From Acanthaster planci (taxonomy: Eukaryota; Echinodermata; Asteroidea; Valvatida; Acanthasteridae): a DNA stretch of 61,992 nt. Both the position numbers and the translations under genes were made by a program. This document shows positions 1-12,600 of the stretch, in pieces. Location: assembly GCF_001949145.1 (NCBI RefSeq), contig NW_019091404.1, positions 81,355 through 143,346 on the forward strand, written 5' to 3'. Positions within the stretch are counted from its first letter, which is position 1. Each line of letters opens with the position of its first letter. The notes under the pieces were generated by a model. That model was not told the origin of the DNA. It worked only from the letters and a program-made list of their open reading frames with translations, and ran no database searches.

Positions 1-170
1 GTCCCTTCACAAGGCCAGTCACAAGTCCAGTCACAAGTCCAGTCACAAGTCCAGTCACAAGTCCCTTCACCAGTCCAGTCACAAGTCCCTTCACCAGTCC
101 AGTCACAAGTCCAGTCACAAGTCCAGTCACAAGTCCCTTCACAAGTCCCTTTACAAGGCCAGTCAAGAGT
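1..170. repeat. Minisatellite, 12-bp unit AGTCACAAGTCC and CTTCAC variants
   Basis: About fourteen imperfect copies of a 12-base unit (AGTCACAAGTCC, with CTTCACAAGTCC and CTTCACCAGTCC variants) fill the left edge and may extend beyond it. It lies in the Dvl intron after exon 13. Confidence 0.9.
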
Positions 171-515
171 AACGGTGACAAAAGAATGCCTTTGTCACAG
201 TTTATTTGAATAGCTTGTGAATTCGCTAAAGATAGAAAGACTTGTGAGGGATTTACAGGGACTTGTGATGCGCTCGAAGACAACATTGATTTGAACTAGG
301 CTTTACTTAACACAAATATCGCATTATGTTCTGAAACTTAATACTTCTTGAGAAAGAAACTTCAGGATAACTTACAGTGAGATAAGGCATAAGTTTTAAA
401 GTTTTGGAGGAGCCATGGACTTGTCGCTGGCTTGGCAGCCACTGCTTAACATTTTAACCTTTTTTTATTTTGGAAACTCTCTAAAGGAATCAAACCACCC
501 CTGTGGTGCACTCAC
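171..515 (-). other. Dvl intron 13 (partial)
   Basis: Intronic sequence downstream of the exon 13 donor. No further exon, RNA gene or recognisable element was found besides the minisatellite. Confidence 0.7.
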
Positions 516-683
516 TTCCACACAGGTCGCCAAAGACATAGTAGCACTGCTCAGAGAAGGTGATCTTGTTGACGGTGTGCCGGATGTAACCCGCCTTGAG
601 GAGGTTGCAGGCGTACTTCCTGGCGTCTCGCCGATCGGAGAAGCCTTCCAAACGACTGTACAGCCATTCCACAACATCAGAAC
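516..683 (-). CDS. DVL: Dvl coding exon 13 (most of DEP); last exon in the window
   Basis: Encodes [40 protein letters not shown] and [16 protein letters not shown]. Acceptor GGCAG|GT, donor GGAA|GTGAGT. No further Dvl exon was recognised between 1 and 515, so the gene continues to the left. Confidence 0.96.
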
Positions 684-3600
684 CTGCCAAAGGATGGGAG
701 GATGAATTTTGGTTTGTCAGACTTGGGAGTAATGGTGTTCGAGTAGTGGCGGTATCCGCCTTGAGCAGAAGCACCCCCTCATTGGTTGAACAGAGCAAGG
801 TTGGTTGGGGTTGTTCATTTTGCTGGTGGCGAGGCGACTGTGACGCATGCATGACGCATGCATTTCATATTCGTTCGTGAACAAGCAATGTGCAGTTCCA
901 ACCACAGGAGTCTGTTGTTGGGAAAATTGCGCCCCCTCTTGGTCCAGCGTGGGGGCTCATTATCTGGACCAAATACAGACAGGCTGGCTTTGTACCAATG
1001 TTTCCATCTGGTCCATCACAAGTCTTCATAGATCTTCTGCTGCACAGTCGCATTGCGTCCTTTCAAATAAACTGTGACAAATGCTTTTCTTAGTTATTTA
1101 GGATTTCGTCTTTTGCTTACAGCAGGAATGATGAACTGATCTGTGGTTTACCTGAGACCAGACCTGTAGTGGACTTGAACCTAACACCGGTTTTCAACCG
1201 AGATAAACGTTTGGATAGGTTGACAGTTGCAATTAACGTGACTGCCCAACTTCCTACCTGTGCAGTGCCGTGGCTGACAATAATGATGAAGAGCCAATTT
1301 GACTCTTTGAGTTGATAGAATCGTGCAACTTTTGAAAGGCCACATGCAATGCGTCATGCATTGCATGTGGCCTTTCAAAAGTTGCAATACGTCCGTTTAT
1401 ATTAGTACATGTAAATTTGATGGCTCGAGGCTGAAGCCACTAGTTAAGAAAGGTTGTATTCGACACGGGCATCGCCGTCAAGGGCTACAGCTTTTCAGTT
1501 TCAGTCATACAATGCTCAAGCCAGACGCAGCTGAAGCCTCATGGTAGTTCATTAGCACCTAAACCGTGGGGGGCCTGGAGCCCAGGGCTCTTGTCTCGTC
1601 TCACCTAGGAAAGCGTTTGGAATGGTGATTTTGAGCCACATGCGGTCTCGGATGTCCAGCCCCGAGTCCGGCGCCGCCATGGCTCGCACGATTGTGATGA
1701 GGTCCGAGTTGATGGTGAGCGGGCCGAAGTCCTCGAATCCTGCTAGGGCGAGAAGCCAAGAGGAGAGAGGAATTAGACAAATTTTGTGCTAAGCCCGAGT
1801 CATCATAGATATCGTCACGCGGTGGTCCTCAAGATACAACCTGTTACTCGGCGGCCTGATTTCTCTTGGCTAATACCCTGTTTGCTCAGCATCCAACGCA
1901 TTTGTCTCACAGGAACAGAAACGTGATCCCAACAAGCATTCACTATGAACTGTTCCAAAGGTTTTGACTTTTTTGGAGACGTCAACTTGAAAACTTTGTG
2001 GTCACCAAGGCAAACTTAAAATCATCGACTCACTTTCGGACTCTGGGATTGAGCTGGTTAGTGAAGAGCTGCCGGAGGTCATGGAGGTCATGGAGGGACT
2101 GACTGGTCCCGCTTGACCGTGGTACGCGGCCACTTTCATGGCGTTGGTGTGGGCCACCCATGCCCCGGGATCAATTGGCCGCACGGGCTCACCTAAAGAA
2201 GAAAAAGAGGACAATAATTCTGATTGAGTCTCGGGGTTTTTCTTGGCAATATGAAATTTCCTTTTTTTAGAAGTTGAAAGTTTGGATTCCAGTTGCCTTA
2301 TTCGGTGACAAGAATGAGCGGCCATGACCGCAGGGTCACACAGGTGAGGGAGTGCGGGCACTACAAGCACCCCTATTGAAAAAACTGCCCCAAAGTTGAA
2401 GTCCACGCTCATCAGTCCAGAAGAGACAGGCTGGAGGGGAAGTCTTCCAAACTGGGCTTGTGCGTGCCCACGACCCATACGCAAAGACCACACCTTCACG
2501 TTGATACTGGTCGCGCATGCTCGGTGCGTCTCGCGTCAACGCAGTGAGTTCCCACCGGAGGACCATCACTGTTGCGCCCTCTCTTGTTCCCAAACAGAGC
2601 AGATAGGGCATTGTGAGTTGCCACAAGCTCCAGAGAGCACAAGTGATTATGGTGGCACCGCAATAATGATAATCTCGCGGGATTAGTCCAGTCATCAGCG
2701 ATTAACTGATATACTGATCAGTTCACATGATGGTAATTGATTGATCGGTTTCCGGTACTTTTCACCACCGGGTTAAAATTACTTCAGCTTTTGTTTCTGG
2801 TAAAATAAAAAAGCTTACTTACTCCTTGGGATGGTGAAGTAGCCCTTGGGTGAAGGATCCCAGCATTTGGCTACTACTAGTTTGATTGGCCTGTATTGTT
2901 AAAAAAAAAAAGGAGAGAATGAAACACTATGATCAATGCCCTCCTTTCATCTCAACCTCACCGATCATGGTGCTTTGCGCTTTATGGCTCCAGATTAGCA
3001 CCCACTGAACAAAGATATTGACAAATGGGTAGAACCACCAACACCAGGGCTGTGTTATAAGACTGCCAGTATGGTGGTCCAGAGGGCACAGGTTAAAATC
3101 CCACCCCGGACAATTGTTTTTTTAATCTTCTATAAAAGAATAATCTTCTTTGACACTTTCCGTTCACAAAAGATGATCGGCAATTAACAGCTATCAACAG
3201 CTAATGAAGCCGGAACAGTTCACTGGTTCCCTGCCTGCCTGTGACACAGTTCACTGGTTCCCTGCCTGCCCATGACACAGTTCTACTGCTCTTACCCTGG
3301 CTGGTGCACGGCGTCCCTCAGTACCCTGACAGCATCGTCGTTGCTCATGTTCTCAAAGCTGACCTCGTTGACCTGGAGAATCATGTCGCCCGGTTCGATT
3401 CGGCCATCTGCCGCAACCGCACCTCTGAAGGGGGAGGAAGACAATACATTTCGATACGTTTGCATCGCGGTCCAGGGGTCAAAGGTCATACTCATGCAAA
3501 TGCAATTTTTTTCCCCGGACATGGATTCAAACCAGCCATGGCATAAAGAAATGATGGAGTCATTGAACGAAAAGCATATTAATCGTTTATTTCATCAGGG

Positions 3601-6600
3601 TAAAGCCCAATAATCTATTCTCCCCGGGGGCCCTGGCAGAGAAGACAATGAAGAAATGATCAGTTTTAGGAGTGTGAGAAACAAGACAGCTATTCCAGGG
3701 GAACCCATGGAATTGAGTAGGGACTGAAACCCAAATCCACATACCGGCAAAGGAAAGATTTGAACCTGGTCAGGGTGGTAGGAGGCAAGGAAAAATACCA
3801 CTGTGCCAACCTGAGAACAAACTTCTTCCCAAAAGGAACAGCGCTCTTTCACATCAGTCAGTGTGTAATCAGAGTCAGTTATCCAGCCAAATGGATATTC
3901 AGCCCCCAGCCCGACAAGGGTAACTTAGAAACCTCGTTTCTGTAACCTTTATATGTAGTAGCAATGATGCTCACCCTTTCATGATTGAGCCCACGTAGAT
4001 TCCGCCGTCTCCGCCTTTGTTGCTCTGACCGACAATGCTTATACCCAAGAAGTTAATTTTGTCTGCATTTGTAAAAAAAGGAACAAAATCAACGTTAGGC
4101 GTCACTGTGGTGGAACTAAGGGTACAAAACTATCACTTGTAATCAAAATGAAGCACGGTACAGCTGTTGCAATACGCAGGGCTTTGACAAAAGTCAGGCA
4201 CCATGCCATGTGAAGGTAACGCAACGAGACTTACCCAAATTTAAGGTTACTGTGATAATGTTGAGCGACATCGTAGAGTCTGTTATACTGCTAAAAGAAG
4301 AGGCCTGTGAAAGAAATGAAAGTTGCGTGATTGCCATGTTTTTTGTCGGAGCACAAAACCAAGAGCTGTCTTCCACATGGCCTTATCCCAATGCCTGACA
4401 GGTTCAGGCATACAAGTCAAAGAACCACATTGTACGTGTAGCAAGGCATATGAAGATCTGAGTTTTTATTTTGGAATAGAAATCAAGAGATCACCAAGAA
4501 GTATTGGTTCCTATCAACACAACATAATCAATTAAAACCGACTTTAATAAAATAATTTTCCACTGTGTGCTGTAAAAAAAAAAGAAGAGAGCCTTATTCA
4601 TGATTGAGCTGAAGAGACAAAAAAAATCCCACTTACACGCTGGACTTGAGGCATGCGCGGTCTCCGCCGTCGTTTCCTGTGTTTACTGCGCATTAATCGC
4701 GAGGAGCTGCTGCGCTCTGTTGCACTACTAAATCTGCAAGGAGAAAGAAAAAAATTAAAAAAAAAACAATCCAAATAAAATAAAACATGTGTGGTCATTT
4801 TTTATTCTGCCAGTGACCACAGGCTTCAAACATGATCACTGTAATACAGTGCCAAGAGAAAATTGTTTTTTAATTGTTTTTTGTTTGTTTTGGTGCGGGG
4901 TGTTGAACAGAGACTTCAACAAAATCTTTGTCCAAGGACGATGTCTCATTGACTCATCCTTGGACAAAGATTTCTCTACTTGGTTGTCTATTTCACACAT
5001 GTTGAATTCAGACTCTAATTTTTCCATGGACTCCCTAGGTACCAATGCTGCTAGATCGAATCGCTCTACAAGTACAAAGTATTCCACTGAGCTGAACTTC
5101 ACCTTCCGCATGAATTACCGACAGATCTTCTGCCTGGAGGAAAGAAGTAATTCTTTTCGACTTCCCAACGGCGATTTCAGCTTGCGCGTTCCGTTTGTGC
5201 TTTTCTTTACTCGTGTGAATCTTCACCTCATTTACTCCTCTGGCAGAGATCCACAAATCACACCTGCAAATCTTGCAGAATGCGAAAAACTCACCCTTAC
5301 GTGATGTCGTTATGAATTGGAACTGCACTTTGTATTCGCCCCTAAATCTTTGCAAGCGTTTTGGCTTCTGATCCGTCTCCATATGGTTGTACAAACTTGT
5401 TAATTCCCCGCAACAATTCTATAGCTAACATCACCTGACATGCCTCATCACGACTACATGCGCACGACGGAATTCGGAAGTCACATGTAAGATGCGAGTG
5501 ATGCGCTGTCGCCACACAAAATGGCGACCGATGAAAAAAAAAGCCAATGGTGCTCTCTTTTTTTCCTGTACATTAGCGCCCTCTTTTGCCACGACTCTTC
5601 ATGTTTTAATTATTGTTTTTTCAATTTCGTTGGAAATCGGAATGTTCCGAGTTTTTGCAGTCTGTAAACTTACAAATAGGGATGATTCTGATTCAATGGG
5701 AACGGTCGGCAGGTATGATGCCATGTACTGGTACACGTTCTAATGATACAACACTGTTTCCAAAAAAAAAAAAAAAAAGGAATAAATCGAGCTAACCCTC
5801 TGAGTATTTAACCCACAAAGTCCTGTTTACTCACTTTTCTGCACAACCACAAAATTTGTCAACACAAAACAAATTCATGAAAACTAATGGAGGTTAACCT
5901 CTCACAGAACTTCTTGAAACATTTTTGTCCCCCTTGACAAAGGACATTCACAAATCAGGTCAGTCTCTTTCTGAGTGACCCCATTCCATTGAGATCAAGC
6001 CCCAGAAATGTCTTTCCCCCCCCCAAGCTTTACGTTCCCAACTTGTCCTTTTTACATCTACCCCCCCCCACCAAAAGAAAAAAATCCTGAAAATTCCCCA
6101 ACAGATGCAATTTGGACAAGGACATCCTATCGCTGACTTTCCTCCTGGCCTTATTTTGGTTAGGATTCTGTTGAAAAAACACACCGGCTTGAAAGCTTGG
6201 GCTTGTTTTGCATTTCCCAAACGGCTTTCTAATGTCAGGGCTAACCAAACAACGTAGAACATCACACCCCATAGAGCCAGGAGCACTGGAGTGCATTATA
6301 CCACACGGGCCACTAGCAACAAAATCTTTGTTCGAGTTGAATTGAAATCGAGTTGAATGAGACAGATTTTTCCCCCTCACTTTCGCAACGATTTGAAATG
6401 GAAAGGAAGCAAAGACAGAACTTTTCATTTTAATCCCCCGTTCAAAATTGTCCAATCTTAAAAATCAGGGGTGTGAGTGGCCACTTAAAAGTAAAGCTGA
6501 AAACAGCTAGCAAAATGCTAAAACGTAAGAAGTCCCCATATGTTTGTACACAGCAGGTGCACAAAAGGGCTGAAATTGAAGGTCAACATGTAGACAAAAA

Positions 6601-9600
6601 AGCAGAATTTTCACACCCCTGGAAAAATGTCATATTTGATGATAAGCGGCATATTATACATGATTACATAAAAAATTTCGATATGAATTCATCTGCGTGC
6701 CAAGTACTTGCATCTGTTTCAGGTTTTTTTTGGTTTTTTTGACACACCCCAGCCAGGGTTTCACATTTCCACAACAGCCTGTTTTATTTTCACAGCCAAT
6801 CTCTGCCTGTCACAAACTACCCACAACCAGGCCATTCTAAACCAGGCCATCTCCAGCTAGTATCACTATCCCCCCCCGCCTGGTTTTGGTTTTTTTGGAT
6901 GCCAGCCTCCTGTCCCAGCGACCTGACCTCTCTCTGTGTATTTTCACAGCCCCTCAATTTGATATTTTTTACCGGCTTAAACAAAAGGGCCCCACCTGTG
7001 TTGTAAACCGCACCATCAAATTGATTTTTAATTTGTCGGGCACTTTGGGCATGTGCACTTTGGGCATGTGCACTTTGGGCATGTTTTTAAAAGAATGCTT
7101 TCAAGTATTAGCCAGCTTAACACCTTGATTCAATAGTTAAGCACTCAGCTTTTAAACTCAATTCTACATAGCAGCAACAATAATCTTTCACACAAATCTC
7201 AAATATATTTTCTTCAAGCTGCCTTTTGAGATCATTTATGAAAAGTGCAACGTCCACAGCTTGTCAGATTTCAGAACATGTAAAATGACTGAGAAGCCCA
7301 AATATCTTGAAAAACTTTGAAAGTTTGACACAACCAGTGAATCCTCACCTGCTGTCATCGTCCGTGGAATCGAAGTAACTGGTGGACTCTATGTCGCTGC
7401 TCATTAACGTTGACGAGCTTTCGTATCCATGACCGCTTCGGTGGTGGTCCCTCTTTGGACGAGAAACTGCAGCAGGGAAATTAAAGATAAACATACCCCC
7501 CCAATCAATTACGACTGCAAACTCAGAATGCTAGCGTCACTGTTGCACAGACAGCTCTGCGAAGAGAGAACTTAGTTTCAGCAGCAGACTTTGAGGGCAG
7601 AACAATCAAAGGGCTGAGACTTTTCGGCATTCAAACATGGCCGAAACATGACCCAGGTCACCCTGGGGACAGGGTGACCTGAAGTGCATGTGTAACTTCA
7701 AAACTTTTCGTGACTATGTCATACAAGGTTCTGTACCAAGTGCAGAGATTTGACAGAGGCGGGATATGAATGCGCGACCCGAGGAGCAAGGGTGACCTAC
7801 ACAAAATGTTCCTCAGTCAACCTGCACGCAAAGGAAAAAGAAAATAAGTAGAAGACCAGTCGCTGTGTGGCATTTCGACTGGTGAGGCATTTGTGCTTAG
7901 CAAAATTTTTTCAGGGTTAGGCAAATTTCTACCCTAAGCTACCCACAAAATTTGCTCTGTCAAGCGGAGATTGGAAGTTGAAGAGAAATCCCCCAAACAT
8001 CTAGCGAGGGAATGTCATTACGAGAAAAAATTAAGCAGACTTTTTTTACTTTTAACAGGTACCGGCAACAAGATACCGGTACATGTACAAAAGTCTCTCT
8101 CACACATGACTCCGATTATGTGCATCTTACACTTGGGGTTATGAACGAAGTACAACAAAGTAGCAAAATGCAGTTGATTAAACCTTTAGAAGTCAATAAA
8201 AGGGGGGGGGGTTGAAAATCCACAAATCAGGAAAATTCCTGAGGAATTACATGTACACCCCTGGCTATTACCCACAGTGCTGTCAACCTCAGTGGTTGGC
8301 ACCCACCCAGGAATCAAATTTTGATGTCATTTGTTCGGGGTCAGTGGGAACATTAAACAATTTGCTTTCAATGAGGCCCTAATAGTCTCTGTCAAACATG
8401 AAACAGAACTGTCAGACTTTCTGACTTTCCCTTGCATCAAAGGGTAGGGTGGCCCGCTCTGAGGGTCCCCCCCCCCATCACGGAGTGACCAGCTTGCGGG
8501 GAGTGGCGAGTGATGTGCCGGGGAGAAAAAGATGACGGGTCTGATTATTTGCAGAGCTAAATCCTGCGTGACGATGGGAGCATGGTCAGGCTGGGTGGGA
8601 ATGTACATGTAATCTACCGAAGTCCTGGAGGATTTCGGGAGGGATTTACTGAGAGGGGATGAGTGGCTGGTGGTTTGCCGTTGGGCTGGTCAAATGAAAG
8701 GAAAGACATGGTGTTTGGCACAAATATTTTGGACAGGAAAATCCAAGAGGAAAGGAATGGAACTCGACTATTCAAATACGTTTTTGGATGCTTTGGTCAA
8801 TCAATTTTTTTTTTTCTGCATATTCCGAAAAGCATACAATCTAAGGGCAAGGATTGGAGAAATGAAGACCGGGCACAAACAAAATATGAACATATGGATG
8901 ACAGTTAGTAGAAATAGGCATATGGTCAAATGATAAATGAGATTTGGACAAGTCTCCTTATATTTGTACCTCGCCAACTGCATATCTGAAGGATTTAAAT
9001 AGTTTTACAGACTTTTACGAATAAACATTTTGTTATTCAAAAGCAAACGCCTACATCAATGGAGTTTCTAGCATGAGTGATGTTACACTCAGATTACATA
9101 CTTCGGCAGCAGTTTGCGTGTATGTGCAGTTCCACGGCCGACTTCTGGTAACTGAGATCGGCCACCTGCGGGTGGCATCGGGTGGAGCGGGCAAACAGGA
9201 TGGGCGGCAGACAAAAGCAACCCGGCGACTTCAGCTGCGAGTTGCCCATCGGTGTGCCCACCATTGGGACGTCGGCGGCGACCAGTCAACCGGTGGCATT
9301 CACAAGTGTAGCTTTGGAGATTGACAACCACTTGACAGTCTGTTTTGTTAGTAGGGATGAAGTTCAGAACCCTGGACTGTACACTGTCTTTCAACTGTGC
9401 AGCCAACCGAGCAAGGAACACTGATCCCAAAAATGCTTGAGGTACAGGTACATGTCGGTGCACTGACTGAATGGAGCCTGGACTTCATCAGACGACGAAT
9501 CAACACTTATCACTTGGTATGAAACAGCAAAATGAAGCATCCGCTGGCTGTCAAACACGGCATTCCACATCAGGGTTAAGGGCAGCAGACTTCTTCAACC

Positions 9601-12600
9601 TTTGACACAGAGCAGATATCCAGAACCATGAGCAATTTCCTACGATGCTGAGGCTGTGTAAGAAGATCTCAGGGTCAGGATGACACGCTGTGTGCCTGCC
9701 TACCAGTCAAAATAACGGCTTCAATAATTCTCCCCCTTCTTCTGTCAAACATTCCGCTACTCGGCAACTTTCTTTGGAGTAAACTAGCTACGGTCAAGAC
9801 AGCATCCTACCTTTGAGCAAACAGGCCGATCTAAAACTGAAGACAACAAGCATGCATTGTTTCTTTTTTTTTTTAGAAGAGCAGATTTCTGACAAATCCA
9901 CCTGCTATTTTCTGTTACAGCGAAGCCCCACTAATTCCTCCGAGTGACGCTTGCTGCGAAAGAAACAAACACATTGGGGGAGCAGGTGTCCTGTTTTGTC
10001 TTCAACGGGGTTGCGTGTGCTTGCCCTGAGCAAACGCTCCCCGTTTGTATTCAGCTCACGGCCCAGATACTTCCTAAATCCCTCCAAGACAATGTTGATA
10101 CATGCAGGAAACAAACCTCAACAGGTTTCGGGAGGGCAAAGCCGCTTGCATCAACTGAGTGTCTTAAATTTGGCCGGGACCGAGTGTGTGCTTACATAAG
10201 ACCCCGGGGTCACACTTTGAGTCGAGAGAGTTGTTGCAAACCTTGTTGCCACAAAATCCCGTTGTTGGTTGAGCACTACACTGTACTTCAACACTTCAGC
10301 CAAGCTGCTAAGCACGCAATCGAGGCAGGGGGAAAAAAAAAAGTTACCATACCAGTGGGCGGACTGTCCCTCCCTGATACATCCAGCTATGCTAATGTTG
10401 ACAGTAACCCAACGGTCAAGTTATGATTAGTCAGTGGGCCGGAAAGAAACACTGGTCTCCGGGGCGAGTGATGCTTGACAAGAAAACTGCCATTCCACCG
10501 GTGCTTGTAGCCGCCGAAAAAACTTCTTGCCCTGAATACAAGATTCAACACTGCACATGCTGAAGTACAGAAACTGGCTGGAAATTGATATCGTGGAATT
10601 TGACCTACTTGCAGTAACAGGAAAATGCAGATCTTTTCTAAGGAAGGATTCTGATTATGAAAACAGTCTCTCCGAAGTCCTCAAATATTGATGAGAACAG
10701 ACCACAAAGTTACATTTTGCCACAGCCAACCCCCCCCGTAAAAAAAAAGAACAGTGGTGCCATGAACAGATGTGGGGTGAAAGGGAGTTGAGCGTGGGGG
10801 TCTTGGGGTGCCTGTGTCAATGTTGACTAAACCAGATGGCCAAGTTATGGTTTCTAATTCTAGCGGAATGGAACTGAGAAGGTGACACCCGACGATGACC
10901 GGAAAATTATTTGGCTTCTGACATAAAGCCAACAGTAATACCTACAGGTAGTGCTCATGACCCGGAAAAACTACAGACTAAGCAATCTGAGAGAAATCAA
11001 ACTGTATCTAAAGATTTATGTCGAATTAGGAGAACAGATGGTTTTTAACGTTCGTTTATCTGCAGTTTCTTGGGTAGGTTTCATTGAAATGTTGCACTCT
11101 TTGTCACTTCTTTTGAAACAATACGTATACATGTACATTTGGCCCAATTTTCAGCAATGACATTTCAGAAAATATTGTTCAGTTATGTCTCCTGCTAACT
11201 TCATACAGTGTTTCTGTGCTTTCAGGACAATTAAATTCCACGACTTTTCCAAGGCCACATTATGAAAATCCATGACTCGATAAAGCAACTTCTTGGACCA
11301 TCTGGACTTTTAAAGTCGTGAATAAAATCATGCACTTAATTTATGCGCTTATTTCTGATAATAGAAATCACAGTGTTTGAAAAATTCCATGACTTTTCCA
11401 GGCCTGGAAAAGAAAAACAAATTTACGCGACTTTTTCATGACTTTTCCAGGCAGCGAGAACCCTGCCCATATTACACAGAAACCACTCATAACAACATGC
11501 ACAGCATTATTCAGTCGGTCTTAGCTGGTAATCGGAAAAAGTCAAATTCTTCTGTGATTACCCAATGCAGGCATTAGCACCTCCACCAAATTGGCTCCCT
11601 GGATCGACTGCAGCCCCAGACCCTGGTCCCTAAACAATACACGCAGGACAGATGTCCTAACCATTTGGCCCCCTGCCCTGGCCCCCTGCCCAGACCCCCA
11701 CAAATGCACTCCCCAGTTGCTGGTAGGCCCATACTGCCATGATGTCCGACCCATTAGATTTCTCAGTGGGGCACTCCCTGATGTCCCACCCATTAGATAT
11801 CTCAATGGGGCACCCCTTGATCCCCTACCTCCGCCTGACAAATGCAGCCCAGGAGGGATCCGGTCAGGTGTTGGCAATGCTCAAGACAATTTGTTTGAAA
11901 GGGAAATCCTGTAGACAGACTGGTGCAAAGGAAAACCAATCTTCTTGTGGTAAGGTTGGAGATGAAGGCAGTCTACCACTATGCATGTCAATCCATCCCT
12001 CTGATTACTGTATAGTAATCTTGATATCTCAACCGAGACAACAATCACAATGTCATCAAGAATTGTTCAGCCAATCTAAAACCATTACGCCCGAGTTTTC
12101 CTAACACTTCCAAGTTATTACCGGTCTGTCAGTCTCCAAACAATACCCATGATTTTTCAAGGATTTCCAGAGCACGCTCACCAGTCTTCTTTGTCAGCCT
12201 AAGATTCACTGTTTGAGGTTAATTTTACTGGGGACAAGGATGCCCGAGTCTTAAGTAAACTGGGAACAGACTGTGGCGATAAAATTTTGGAAAAACAAGT
12301 CATCTTGACCACTTCCTTTAGGGCAGTAAAAAGCATGCCCTTTTATAAATCTTATCTCAGTAGTCACCAGCATGTCTAATGCCTTTCTCAAGAGCTTCCA
12401 CGGGTCCAAATCTAAATGTAACAAATCAGTGAGTGACTCTTGAGAAGAAAATGAAAAAAACACAAAAAACAAACACAACAAAGCCTGACTTTTGAAAATT
12501 TACGATGTTAATCCTAGAGGACCATTTACTGAAATACAAGCTCAACCCCCCCCCCCAATGTTTTGGCATCTCAATTCTGGCTTTCTCAAGTTGAACATTT

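Noticed and set aside
3050-3110. GGTTAAAATCC phrase near a possible tRNA-derived SINE
   Set aside because: Only a B-box-like match; no A box at the right distance and no tail repeat.
4789-5304. 171-codon plus-strand frame
   Set aside because: Opposite strand of the transposase-like remnant, with no similarity of its own.
9089-9463. GC-richer stretch with open frames on both strands
   Set aside because: Composition stands out slightly, but none of the translations resembles a known protein and no splice sites fit.
9944-10426. 160-codon plus-strand frame in intron 4
   Set aside because: No recognisable domain, composition like the surrounding intron, no convincing splice or start context; one of many chance frames.
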